A stretch of DNA of 64,000 nt from Sulfolobales archaeon (lineage in GTDB: Archaea > Thermoproteota > Thermoprotei_A > Sulfolobales > AG1), in assembly GCA_038881635.1 (NCBI GenBank), contig JAVZPJ010000004.1, positions 31,824-95,823 on the forward strand, in the 5' to 3' direction. Made by a program: the position numbers and the translations under genes. Under the pieces are notes generated by a model that did no database searches, had not been told where the DNA came from, and worked only from the letters and a program-made list of their open reading frames with translations. Positions within the stretch are counted from its first letter, which is position 1. Each line of letters starts with the position of its first letter. Positions 35,377-44,065 of this stretch are shown here, piece by piece.

Positions 35377-36351
35377 ATGAATATCCTGGTCACAGGTGGT
35401 GCAGGTTTTATAGGAAGTCACTTAGTGGATAGTCTTATTAATGATGGTTATAAAGTGTTTGTCATTGATAATCTCTCCTCAGGAAGAATGGAGTATCTTA
35501 GGAAATGTATTGAGAATCCTAGTATGTGTAGATATAAAATATGTGATATAAAGGATCCCGGGTGTTTGGATAACATAGATCTCAGATTTGATCTTATATA
35601 TCATCTGGCGGCAAATCCAGATGTAAGAGCTTCATCTATGAATCCTGAGAGTAATTTCAATGAGAATCTAGTTGCAACATTTAGAGTGCTTGAGTTCATG
35701 CGGAAGAGAGATGTGAGTAAGATCATTTTTACTAGTAGTAGCACTGTGTATGGAGATGCTGAGAAGATACCAACTCCAGAGGATCATCCTATAAAACCTG
35801 TGAGTATTTATGGGGCTTGTAAAGCTAGTGGAGAGATTATGATCCAGACCTACTCTAGGTTATACAACTTCAGCTCAGTTATTCTAAGACTTGCAAATAT
35901 TATAGGCCCTAGATCAACTCACGGGGTTGTGTATGATTTCATAAGAAAACTCATGAGAAATCCTAGAGAGCTAGAGATTTTAGGAGATGGAAGTCAGAGA
36001 AAGAGCTATCTCTATATAGATGATACTATTAAGGCTTTGAAGCTATCAGCAGAGATATTAGAGAGAAGAGATCCGGCGAAGAATTCTGTCTACGTGTTGA
36101 ATGTAGGTAATGAAGATTGGATTAGTGTGAGAGACATAGCTGATATAGTGATCAATGAGATGGGATTAGAAAATGTGAAGATTAACTATAAACCTGCAAC
36201 AAGCGACGGAAGAGGATGGCCTGGAGATGTTAAGCTAATGCTTCTAGATATATCACGCATAAAAAGTCTGGGATGGAGTCCTAGGCTATCGAGTTATGAT
36301 GCGGTAAGACTTACAGCTAGATCTCTGATCAGAGAGCTAGCCAGCCTTTAA
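35377..36351 (+). CDS. NAD-dependent sugar-nucleotide epimerase (GalE-like)
   Basis: A 324-residue extended-SDR enzyme from ATG 35377 (GTG 35368 also in frame). MNILVTGGAGFIGSHLVDSL is the NAD-binding site, followed by YHLAANPDVRASS, the catalytic TSSSTVYG and YGACK (YxxxK) motifs, and GDGSQRKSYLYIDD. It interconverts UDP-sugars, probably glucose/galactose, for glycan or solute synthesis. The end overlaps the convergent etfA by 15 bases. Confidence 0.9.
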   Translation: MNILVTGGAGFIGSHLVDSLINDGYKVFVIDNLSSGRMEYLRKCIENPSMCRYKICDIKDPGCLDNIDLRFDLIYHLAANPDVRASSMNPESNFNENLVATFRVLEFMRKRDVSKIIFTSSSTVYGDAEKIPTPEDHPIKPVSIYGACKASGEIMIQTYSRLYNFSSVILRLANIIGPRSTHGVVYDFIRKLMRNPRELEILGDGSQRKSYLYIDDTIKALKLSAEILERRDPAKNSVYVLNVGNEDWISVRDIADIVINEMGLENVKINYKPATSDGRGWPGDVKLMLLDISRIKSLGWSPRLSSYDAVRLTARSLIRELASL

Positions 36352-37296
36352 ACTTTTGATCATATCTTTGAATAATGGTATGAACTCATATAGATCTCCT
36401 ACGATTCCATAGTCAGAGTTCTTAAATATGGGAGCATTAGGATCCTTGTTCACGGCAACTATGATCCTCGAATCAAGTATTCCTGCTATGTGCTGAGGCT
36501 GTCCAGAGATCCCTAGAGCTATGTAGAGCTTGGGCTTAACCTTCTTACCGGAAAGTCCTACCCAATGTTCCTCGGGTAGCCATTTGAGATCTGCTGCTAT
36601 AGGTCTTGAGCATCCTACTTGACCTCCTAAAGCTTCTGCTAGTTCGAATGCTATCTTAAGATCTTCTTTACTTCTGAAGCCTCTTCCCACGGATACGATG
36701 ATTTCTGCTTCTTCTAATCTTACAGTTGCGGCCGCTTTAGGTTTTCTCTCTAGTATATTCAGCTTTCTTTCAAGATCTATCTTAAGAGGCTTTATCATAG
36801 TCTTTCTATCAGATATCTTAGCAGGCTTGGACCTGCCCACTCCAACTATTATAAAAGCTTTCTCAGGAACTCTTTCTCTAGATCTAACTCTGCCAGCCAT
36901 CACACTTCTCACAGCAACTAGACCTTTTTCATCTCTTTCTATGGATGCTATATCTACCATTAGAACTCTCTCAAGTTTCTGAGAAGCTATTGCAAAAGCT
37001 TCTTTCAAAATCTTCGAAGATACTCCTATTATATATCTATAATCATGTGACTTGATCATCTGAATCAGTGCGCTAGAGATCTCCTCTGGTGTTTCTAAAG
37101 ATCTCTCTTCAATATAGTATACATTCTCTAGGCCGAAGCTTTCGAGCTCGCTTACAAATCTGAGATCTGTGTAAGAGATCAGGAGAGCATCTACGCCTAC
37201 ATCTCCCAAGTTGGATGATATGAATCCTGCGACACCTGTTAGATCTCTTATATCTCCCAAAGATCCTATAACAAGGATCTCTCCTATACCCCTCAC
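36337..37296 (-). CDS. etfA: Electron transfer flavoprotein alpha subunit
   Basis: A 319-residue EtfA/FixB. The C-terminal FAD domain is clear: EIIVSVGRGFRSKEDLKIAF, GCSRPIAADLKWLPEEHWVG, SGKKVKPKLYIALGISGQPQ, HIAGILDSRIIVAVNKDP. It accepts electrons from acyl-CoA and related dehydrogenases. It is downstream of etfB with ATGA overlap. The likely electron acceptor in this window is the membrane protein at 9051-11063. Confidence 0.94.
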   Translation of the reverse strand: MRGIGEILVIGSLGDIRDLTGVAGFISSNLGDVGVDALLISYTDLRFVSELESFGLENVYYIEERSLETPEEISSALIQMIKSHDYRYIIGVSSKILKEAFAIASQKLERVLMVDIASIERDEKGLVAVRSVMAGRVRSRERVPEKAFIIVGVGRSKPAKISDRKTMIKPLKIDLERKLNILERKPKAAATVRLEEAEIIVSVGRGFRSKEDLKIAFELAEALGGQVGCSRPIAADLKWLPEEHWVGLSGKKVKPKLYIALGISGQPQHIAGILDSRIIVAVNKDPNAPIFKNSDYGIVGDLYEFIPLFKDMIKSLKAG

Positions 37297-38096
37297 CTCT
37301 TAGGAGTTATAACACCTTCAGAAATAAGATATTCAACTAGTTTCGAGACTTTCTCCTTCATATCCTTACCCTCTATAATGATATTCTTCCTCGTAACTCT
37401 AACACCTTCATAAGAGACTGCAGGTGTTTTCACAGGGCTTGTAACACCTAGATCTGACGACTTGTATATTGTTATAGGTTTCTTCATAGCACTTCTGATC
37501 TGAAGAAGCGTAGGAAGTCTAGGAGTATTAATCTCCCTAGTTACTGCAATAACAGCTGGCATTCTAACCTCGGCAACCTCTACAAAATTCTCTAAATCAC
37601 GCTCCACGATAAGTCTGTCGCCTTTAAAATCAATCTTTCTCACAAAGCCTGCATATGAGTAACCTAGTTCAGCTGATACTCTCGCGGGTATCTGAGAAGT
37701 GAATCTATCAATGGAAGCTTCTCCAGCTAGAACAAGACTTACATCTCCAATCTTTTTAATAGCAGTTGATATGAGTCTCGCTACATAAGTGCTGTCAGCT
37801 CCGACAGTGGTTTCATCAGCTATGAGAATAGATTCGTCAGCTCCAAGAGCTAGAATTTCTCTGAGAATACTCTGAGCCTCTTGAACCCTCTTAGTAATAG
37901 GACCCCATGTCAGTACTGTGACAGAATATATCTTTGAAAATCCAAAGCTTTTAAGTCTTTGAGCTTCTTCGAGAGCGTTTCTATCTATATCACTTATCTT
38001 AAGAGGTATATCATCTAAAAGAGGTCTATATGTTGAGGGATCAAATCTAAGCTGTCCTGTATCTATTGCCAGCTTAACGAGAACAGCTATATTCAT
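37293..38096 (-). CDS. etfB: Electron transfer flavoprotein beta subunit
   Basis: A 267-residue EtfB/FixA. It starts MNIAVLVKLAIDTGQLRFDP and has DRNALEEAQRLK, the AMP/FAD-site loop ADETTVGADSTYVARLIS, LVLAGEASIDRFTSQIPARV and LPTLLQIRSAMKKPI. First gene of the etfBA operon; a TATA-like cttatattct (minus strand) lies near 38123-38132, and a GGGGT element 8 bases before the ATG. Confidence 0.94.
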   Translation of the reverse strand: MNIAVLVKLAIDTGQLRFDPSTYRPLLDDIPLKISDIDRNALEEAQRLKSFGFSKIYSVTVLTWGPITKRVQEAQSILREILALGADESILIADETTVGADSTYVARLISTAIKKIGDVSLVLAGEASIDRFTSQIPARVSAELGYSYAGFVRKIDFKGDRLIVERDLENFVEVAEVRMPAVIAVTREINTPRLPTLLQIRSAMKKPITIYKSSDLGVTSPVKTPAVSYEGVRVTRKNIIIEGKDMKEKVSKLVEYLISEGVITPKR

Positions 38097-38157
38097 CTAA
38101 ACCCCTTCTAACATTTCTTTCATAGAATATAAGATTGATTATACTTATTTTATTAGG

Positions 38158-38167
38158 TTTTATACAT
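38158..38167 (+). promoter_or_regulatory. TATA box for the HBD/ECH fusion gene
   Basis: TTTATACATA is centred 27 bases before ATG 38190, the spacing expected for a leaderless archaeal transcript, and it favours 38190 over the upstream GTG 38181 as start. Confidence 0.5.
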
Positions 38168-38189
38168 AATACTTTATCGAGTGAGTATA

Positions 38190-40184
38190 ATGAGTTCTTC
38201 TCAAAAAATTAAAAAAGTAGCTGTTATAGGCGCGGGAACCATGGGACATGGTATTGCAGAGCTCTCAGCTATAGCAGGCTATGAGGTTGTTATGGTAGAT
38301 GTATCTAATGAGATTCTCCAGAAAGCTCTTAATAGTATCAGATGGAGTCTTGGAAAACTCAAGGAACGAGGTACTCTGAGAGAAGATATAGAAACTGTGA
38401 TGAGTAGGATCAAAACAAGTCTCTCAATAGCTGAAGCAGTGAAGGAATCTGATCTTGTTATAGAAGCTGTGCCTGAGAATCTTGATCTTAAGAAGAAGGT
38501 TTTCATGGAAATGGATCTAAATGCTCCGCCTCATGCTATTCTAGCTACTAACACCTCTTCTCTACCCATAACAGAGATCTCTGAGGCAACAAGAAGACCT
38601 GAGAAGGTTGTAGGAATACATTTCTTCAATCCACCTGTTCTAATGCCTCTTGTAGAGGTTATAGCAGGAGAGAAGACAGCTAGAGAAACTATTGATCTAT
38701 CTGTTGAGTATGCTAAAAGTCTCGGCAAGGAGGTTGTCATAGTTAAGAAAGATGTGCCGGGGTTCATAGTTAATAGAATTCTAGGAAGAATAATATCTCA
38801 AGCATGTTATATGGTTGATTCTGGTGAGGCAGATTTTATATCTATTGATAGTGCTGTTAGATACAAGCTAGGACTCCCCATGGGAGTATTCGAACTCCTA
38901 GATTTCTCAGGTATTGATGTGTTTGTATTCATAATGAATGAGATGAGTAGAAGAGGCTACAAGCTGAAACCATGTAGAGCTATAGAAGACAAGTTTAGAG
39001 CAGGCGAGTATGGTATGAAGACAGGCAGAGGATTCTACGTCTATCCAGAGCCTGGTAAGTATAGCAGACCTAGCATACCTAGAGAAGCTGGTGAGAAGAT
39101 CGATGTTGTTAGAATATTCGCGCCAGCGGTTAATGAGGCAGCTAATCTTATATATGGAGGTATTGTAGACTCAGCTGAGGTTATAGACAAGGCCGTCAGA
39201 CTAGGACTAGGATATCCTAGAGGATTGCTTGAGATGGCAGATGAATGGGGTTTAGATGTTGTAGTGAGCACCTTAAGAGATCTCAAGTCTAGATATGGGA
39301 TCGAGGACTACGAGCCAAGTCCTCTACTGATGAAGATGATCTCTGAGAATAAGCTTGGAAGAAAAAGTGGTGCGGGATTCTATGTATATGGTGTTGTTGA
39401 AGAGAAGAAGCTCTCAACACTACTCGTTAGAAAGGAGAATAGAGTTGCATGGATAGTATTGAACAGACCTGAGAGGCTTAACGCGATCAATATAGAGATG
39501 CTTCAAGAACTCTCCAGGGTTCTAGACGAGCTTGAAGCTGATGACAGTGTGAGGGTTATAGTGATCACAGGAAGTGGCAGAGCTTTCTCTGCAGGAGCTG
39601 ATGTGACAGGATTTGCAGGAGTTAACCCTGTTAAAGCATATATATTCTCAAGAAGATTCCAGGAAGTTCTAAGCAAGATAGAGAAACTAGCCAAGCCTGT
39701 AATCGCCGCTATCAACGGATACGCTCTAGGAGGAGGTCTTGAGATAGCTCTTGCATGCGATATAAGGATAGCATCTGAAGGCGCCATGTTGGGACAGCCT
39801 GAGATAAATCTAGGTCTCATACCCGGTGCCGGAGGAACTCAGAGGCTTAGTAGATTAATAGGTTTAGGCAGAGCACTCGAGATAATATTTACAGGAGACA
39901 TGATCCCTGCTAGAGAGGCTGAGAGAATAGGCCTTGTAAATAGAGTAGTTCCTTCGGAGAATTTTGAAAGAGAAGTGAGAAGTATTGCTGTGAAAATCTC
40001 GGAGAAAGCACCTATAGCTCTAATGGCTGCAAAACATGCCGCCAGATACGGTGTTGAAGCTCCTCTAGAAGCAGGTTTAACCCTCGAATCCGCAGAATTC
40101 GGGATTCTATTCAGCACCGAGGATCTTATAGAAGGTGTTTCAGCATTTCTACAGAAGAGAAAGCCCGAGTTTAAAGGCAGATAG
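38190..40184 (+). CDS. 3-hydroxyacyl-CoA dehydrogenase / enoyl-CoA hydratase fusion
   Basis: A 664-residue bifunctional enzyme. Residues about 5-190 are the NAD domain (AVIGAGTMGHGIAEL; catalytic His in GIHFFNPP), and about 190-395 are two dehydrogenase C-terminal units (VNRILGRI; YPRGLLEMADEWG). Residues about 410-664 are crotonase-fold hydratase (FSAGADVTGF, ALGGGLEIALACDIR, PEINLGLIPGAGGTQRLSRL with the catalytic Glu). Such fusions act in beta-oxidation and, in autotrophic Sulfolobales, convert crotonyl-CoA to acetoacetyl-CoA. The etfBA neighbours favour acyl-CoA oxidation. A T6 tract follows the stop. Confidence 0.94.
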   Translation: MSSSQKIKKVAVIGAGTMGHGIAELSAIAGYEVVMVDVSNEILQKALNSIRWSLGKLKERGTLREDIETVMSRIKTSLSIAEAVKESDLVIEAVPENLDLKKKVFMEMDLNAPPHAILATNTSSLPITEISEATRRPEKVVGIHFFNPPVLMPLVEVIAGEKTARETIDLSVEYAKSLGKEVVIVKKDVPGFIVNRILGRIISQACYMVDSGEADFISIDSAVRYKLGLPMGVFELLDFSGIDVFVFIMNEMSRRGYKLKPCRAIEDKFRAGEYGMKTGRGFYVYPEPGKYSRPSIPREAGEKIDVVRIFAPAVNEAANLIYGGIVDSAEVIDKAVRLGLGYPRGLLEMADEWGLDVVVSTLRDLKSRYGIEDYEPSPLLMKMISENKLGRKSGAGFYVYGVVEEKKLSTLLVRKENRVAWIVLNRPERLNAINIEMLQELSRVLDELEADDSVRVIVITGSGRAFSAGADVTGFAGVNPVKAYIFSRRFQEVLSKIEKLAKPVIAAINGYALGGGLEIALACDIRIASEGAMLGQPEINLGLIPGAGGTQRLSRLIGLGRALEIIFTGDMIPAREAERIGLVNRVVPSENFEREVRSIAVKISEKAPIALMAAKHAARYGVEAPLEAGLTLESAEFGILFSTEDLIEGVSAFLQKRKPEFKGR

Positions 40185-40187
40185 ATC

Positions 40188-40193
40188 TTTTTT
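40188..40193 (+). terminator. T-tract terminator after the HBD/ECH gene
   Basis: Six T residues four bases after the stop codon fit archaeal intrinsic termination. The following 229 bases (40194-40422) contain no ORF I can support; an A+T-rich promoter region precedes the MetE-like gene. Confidence 0.4.
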
Positions 40194-40422
40194 CTCAAGC
40201 TTTTATTTACCCTATCCACAGACTTTCAAGTGATACTTCATGTAGCAATATTAATGATACCTATAGAAGAAGAATAACATAAAGCAATATAAACCTATAC
40301 CAGAGCTGAACCCCTATTATTAGATCTGAAGCAGTTGTGTTAAGATCTTCCAGGCTACGGATTTTAAGCAGTTCTCAAAATATAATCTTTTAAACATTAT
40401 GTCTCTATAGAGGTATGCTCTG

Positions 40423-41436
40423 ATGAAAAGTGAGATCGTTCTTCCAATACTTCCTACGAGTGTTATTGGTAGCTATCCTAGGCCTAGATGGCTTAGGAGA
40501 ATTATAAGATCATATAATGCTGGCAGAATCGATGAGAAGGTTCTTGAAGAAGCTTTTAACGATGCTGTAGTAGCGGTTGTGAGAGATCAGGAGGCGGCGG
40601 GGGTTGATATACCGAGCGATGGCGAGATGAGGCGGGATGAGATGGTTGAGTATTTTGCCAAGAGAATTAAAGGTTTTAAGTTCTATGGACCTGTAAGAGT
40701 TTGGGGTAACAACTTCTTCAATAAGCCTGCCGTAGTCTCGAAGCTATCCTATGAAGAAGCTATCACTGTTAAAGAATACGAATTCTTACGCAGAGTAAGT
40801 TCTAGAGAGATTGTTAAGATGACTATAACAGGTCCTTACACGATAGCTGACTGGAGTTATAACGAGTACTACTCTTCAAAGGAGGAGCTAGCACACGAGC
40901 TTGCAAAGATCATTAATAGAGAGATATTAGAGCTTGAGAGAGCTGGAGCAAGATTTGTTCAGATCGATGAACCAGCTCTTACAACTCATCCAGAGGAAAT
41001 GGAGTGGGCTGTAGAGGTTGTTAACGAGGCTACCAGGGGTGTGAGTATAAAATTAGGGCTTCATGTATGTTATAGTAATTATGAGCTTCTTTCAAGATAC
41101 TTTGATAGACTTAATGTAAGTCAGTTTGCATTGGAATTCGCCAATAGAGGTTTTAGAGATCTCGAGATTCTTAGAAGACTAGGTGATAAGGAGATAGGGT
41201 TCGGAGTTGTGGATGTGCATTCTAGGAGAGTTGAGAGTGTGGATGAGGTTGTGAAAGCTCTTAGAAAGGTTATGGATATAGTTTCGCCTGATAAGATCTA
41301 TGTGAATCCTGATTGCGGTCTCAAGCTACTCCCCCGAGAGATTGCGAAAGCTAAGCTCGAGGTGATGGTTGAAGGAGTTAGAATTCTCAGGAGAGAACTC
41401 GAGAAAAGAGGATTAACAAGTATTGTACTGAGGTGA
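40423..41436 (+). CDS. Methionine synthase core protein (MetE C-terminal type)
   Basis: A 337-residue zinc methyltransferase of the MetE/UROD barrel type without the MetE N-terminal half. It begins with TSVIGSYPRPRWLRR, has TITGPYTIADWSYNEYY and the QIDEPALTTHPEE substrate loop. Zinc ligands appear as His and Cys in LGLHVCYSN, a Glu in FALEFANRG and Cys in NPDCGLKLLPR. It makes methionine from homocysteine, probably with a methyl donor other than polyglutamyl folate, as in archaeal folate-independent core enzymes (Mes types). It is coupled with the next gene. Confidence 0.87.
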   Translation: MKSEIVLPILPTSVIGSYPRPRWLRRIIRSYNAGRIDEKVLEEAFNDAVVAVVRDQEAAGVDIPSDGEMRRDEMVEYFAKRIKGFKFYGPVRVWGNNFFNKPAVVSKLSYEEAITVKEYEFLRRVSSREIVKMTITGPYTIADWSYNEYYSSKEELAHELAKIINREILELERAGARFVQIDEPALTTHPEEMEWAVEVVNEATRGVSIKLGLHVCYSNYELLSRYFDRLNVSQFALEFANRGFRDLEILRRLGDKEIGFGVVDVHSRRVESVDEVVKALRKVMDIVSPDKIYVNPDCGLKLLPREIAKAKLEVMVEGVRILRRELEKRGLTSIVLR

Positions 41437-41440
41437 TCTA

Positions 41441-42415
41441 ATGCCTTCTATAGGTAAGATCCTCTTCGGCTCAATGCCTAGAACCAGGAGTATTGCAAGA
41501 GCTATCTCAAGATATGAGTCTGGGAAAGTGCCTAAGGAGATTCTTGATGAGAGCTATAGATCTTCTCTAAAAAGATTTCTAGATCTTGCCTTCTCATATG
41601 ATTTTGCTAGAGTTAGCGATGGGATGTACAGGTGGGATGATCTATTTAATCCTCTAGCATCATATCTAGGAGCTGAAGTGAATGGTCTGAGAAGGTTTTA
41701 TGATAATAACTTCTTCTACAGACAACCAGTCTTCAGGAAGAAAATCGAGTATGACAAGGCTCATATTTCAACAACTCTCATCGAGGATCTTAAAATACTA
41801 AAACAGGAACACAGAATCCAAAGGCTTTCAATATCTCTCCCAGGACCTCTGACACTGGCTCGCAACTCTATCATAGAAAAATCAGTATACTCCTCACACT
41901 TAGACCTTGCAAGAGACTATGTTGAGAAAGTTGTTCTTAGAGAACTTGAGACAGCTCTTAGAGAGGGTGTGAGGAATCTAGACCTTCACGAGCCTGAGCT
42001 CGGTTTTGAAGATCTCTCAGAAGAATACGTGAATCTATATAGGAGAATCACCGACCATATGCCAGGACATATTTGGATCATAGTATACTTCGGATATAAT
42101 CCTGGCAATGTGAGAAGACTTGCTGAAATATCTTCAGAGAAAAATATGATACCGGTAATAGACCTTATATCAAGTTCTGTTTCAGTAGAAACCTTTGCAG
42201 AAGATGCGAGAAAAAGTAGAGAGGTGGGAGTAGGTATAATAGATAGTAGGAATACAAAGATAGAGAAATTAGAGAATCTGAGAGATCTTATATCAAATAT
42301 TGAGAAGAATCTAAGAGATACCGAGAGGATTTATGTAACTCATAATACTAATCTAGAGTTCCTACCTGAGAGGATTGCAATGAGAAAGATAAGGTTGCTA
42401 GGTAGAGTAGTCTGA
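41441..42415 (+). CDS. MetE-like partner protein lacking zinc ligands
   Basis: A 324-residue paralogue 4 bases after the previous gene. It keeps the barrel landmarks (GSMPRTRSIARAISRYESGK, SLPGPLTLARNSI, DLHEPEL). The zinc sites are lost: where the partner has HVCYSN it reads IIVYFGYNP, and where the partner has NPDCGLKLLP it reads THNTNLEFLPE. It is therefore probably a non-catalytic or substrate-binding partner, comparable to the N-terminal half of full-length MetE. Confidence 0.78.
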   Translation: MPSIGKILFGSMPRTRSIARAISRYESGKVPKEILDESYRSSLKRFLDLAFSYDFARVSDGMYRWDDLFNPLASYLGAEVNGLRRFYDNNFFYRQPVFRKKIEYDKAHISTTLIEDLKILKQEHRIQRLSISLPGPLTLARNSIIEKSVYSSHLDLARDYVEKVVLRELETALREGVRNLDLHEPELGFEDLSEEYVNLYRRITDHMPGHIWIIVYFGYNPGNVRRLAEISSEKNMIPVIDLISSSVSVETFAEDARKSREVGVGIIDSRNTKIEKLENLRDLISNIEKNLRDTERIYVTHNTNLEFLPERIAMRKIRLLGRVV

Positions 42416-42456
42416 GAATCATCTGATTAGCTAAAATCTCTTGGATTAAGAAGAGA

Positions 42457-42909
42457 TCATGTGTGCATAGAGGTTTTTAATGAAGATCTTCTGATCAATT
42501 CTTTTGGGATCTTGAGAATTTGAATAGCTGTTTGGATCTGTACCATGTACTGAGGTACACCCATAGGATCGAAACCTACTCTCATTACATAAACTATGCT
42601 GGGTTTAACCTTGAGAATGCTTCCATCTTCTATTTTCACCTCAAGCCACTGGCATTCTCCTCTAGATTTGAATCCTATGAACTCAGGCTGGGTCTGAGGT
42701 TTCTTATGTGGTGATACAGATAGATATCTGATCTGAAAGCTAGCTCCTACAGCGTATACAGGAGCTCCTGTATTAGGATCACTCCCTATCCTAGCTATCT
42801 GTGCTATATAAGGTTTCACAGAAATATTGCTGCCATCAGCTAGCTCAAGATCTATCCATTCACATTCACCGGAAACTTCAAATCCTAATATCTCAGCTTC
42901 AAAACTCAT
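42457..42909 (-). CDS. Hypothetical protein built of two tandem homologous units
   Basis: A 150-residue protein from ATG 42909 (a GAGGAT element lies about 6 bases upstream; an in-frame extension to 42936 is possible). Two repeats of about 57 residues align: EILGFEVSGECEWIDLELAD with EFIGFKSRGECQWLEVKIED, then SVKPYIAQIARIG with KVKPSIVYVMRVG, and VYAVGASFQIRYL with QYMVQIQTAIQIL. GEC-W and VKP are conserved in both. Linker SVSPHKKPQTQP. It reads as a small beta-rich pseudo-dimer. No family recognised. Confidence 0.75.
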   Translation of the reverse strand: MSFEAEILGFEVSGECEWIDLELADGSNISVKPYIAQIARIGSDPNTGAPVYAVGASFQIRYLSVSPHKKPQTQPEFIGFKSRGECQWLEVKIEDGSILKVKPSIVYVMRVGFDPMGVPQYMVQIQTAIQILKIPKELIRRSSLKTSMHT

Positions 42910-42963
42910 CTTAATCCTCGATAATATCCTTAGCAAGGCTAATTAATTTGAGGCTTTCACTTA

Positions 42964-43010
42964 TCAGAGCTTTGGCCCTTCATCATGTTCAGGTTGTTCT
43001 AACTCATCAT
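42964..43010 (-). ncRNA. C/D box guide sRNA with all four boxes perfect
   Basis: On the minus strand: C box ATGATGA (43010-43004), guide GTTAGAACAAC, D' box CTGA (42992-42989), two-base spacer, C' box ATGATGA (42986-42980), guide AGGGCCAAAGCT, D box CTGA (42967-42964). The length is 47 bases. Box sequences, spacing and two guides of 11-12 bases match archaeal box C/D sRNAs that direct 2'-O-methylation with L7Ae, Nop5 and fibrillarin. Predicted targets read GTTGTTCTAAC (D') and AGCTTTGGCCCT (D); I could not assign them to rRNA positions. It lies upstream of the gene at 42457-42909 on the same strand. Confidence 0.88.
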
Positions 43011-43074
43011 CTTCTACCTTCTACATATATTTCTCACTGAAATCTTTTAATAATATTCTATTAATTATTTTGCT

Positions 43075-43977
43075 CTATTTTATCTCGAGAATCATGTCAG
43101 TCAGATCCTTTACAGCTGCTTCAAATTCTTCTTCAAACATCTTATGAGGAAGCTCAATGGAGTACAGAGGTTTTAGAAATCTGATCAGGTCTCTTGTGGT
43201 AGGCCATGAAATCATTTTATTCTTACTATACATCTCTGAGGGGTAGTGGATGTTGAAGACCTTTCTATATTCGTCTCCTCTATACATAAGTACTCTGCCT
43301 GGGGTAGTTATGAGAATTACATCTGATTCTAGAGAGTGCAGATTAGGTGCTGATGAATCATTAAAGCTTTCGACAACTACAATATCATGTCTCCTGAAGA
43401 TCTCTTCCAGACATCTATCACTATGTATAACACCTTCCCAGAGTATTTCCTCCAGATCTGCTGCTGAAATCTCTTCAGGTCTGGAATTAAGTCTTTCGAT
43501 CAGAAGATCTACTTCTTTTTTTAATGCTCCGCTAAGAAGTCTATAGTTATCCTTAACAATATAATGTTTTGAAGGATATCTCTGCGAGGAATTATCGCAG
43601 AAGCTGATTCTTATCATAATAGATGACTCGATAGAGGATGAGAAAAGCATTTTATAGAGCAACATTTGATCTATCCTACCATCACGAGCTACATCGTATG
43701 GCATTGTAGCTATGTCCAGAGGATTTATAATTTCATAGGGATCATCAGAACCAGCATTTCTCCTAAGCTCCACAACATCATGCCCCAGTAGAATTCCTTC
43801 ATCTATAGAGTAGTAGAAGGTATCAGCCTGATACCAAAGACTATGACCGGCTATAGGCTTTGAAACACCTATATCAAACCCTTTCTCGCGTAAAAATCTT
43901 GCAATCTCTTTAGCTACTGTAGTCTTCCCAGAATCATGTGGTAGAAGCCCTGAGATAAGGATCCTAATGCTTTTCAA
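43075..43977 (-). CDS. P-loop ATPase, dethiobiotin-synthetase-like fold
   Basis: A 300-residue protein opening with RILISGLLPHDSGKTTVAKE, a P-loop of the BioD/MinD type (xxxDSGKTT), followed by IGVSKPIAGHSLWYQAD. A later strand HDIVVVESFNDSSAPN resembles a Walker B region, then ITTPGRVLMY. Conserved in archaea as predicted P-loop ATPases/GTPases of unknown role. No biotin gene is near, so BioD itself is unlikely. It precedes the LysE-type gene region only by position. Confidence 0.65.
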   Translation of the reverse strand: MKSIRILISGLLPHDSGKTTVAKEIARFLREKGFDIGVSKPIAGHSLWYQADTFYYSIDEGILLGHDVVELRRNAGSDDPYEIINPLDIATMPYDVARDGRIDQMLLYKMLFSSSIESSIMIRISFCDNSSQRYPSKHYIVKDNYRLLSGALKKEVDLLIERLNSRPEEISAADLEEILWEGVIHSDRCLEEIFRRHDIVVVESFNDSSAPNLHSLESDVILITTPGRVLMYRGDEYRKVFNIHYPSEMYSKNKMISWPTTRDLIRFLKPLYSIELPHKMFEEEFEAAVKDLTDMILEIK

Positions 43978-44065
43978 GGACCTCTCCTCAGATATTAACG
44001 AGGGCTTCAGAATTTTAAAATTAGTTTAACTTGTTAAGAGCTCTATGCAAGAAGATCTTATTATA

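Noticed and set aside
40194-40422. Second C/D sRNA before the MetE-like gene (AATGATA ... CTGA)
   Set aside because: The C box differs from consensus at its end, no C' or D' box is present and the guide length is wrong.
43075-43977. Dethiobiotin synthetase BioD
   Set aside because: Only the P-loop part matches; the protein is longer, the rest is divergent and no biotin genes are nearby.
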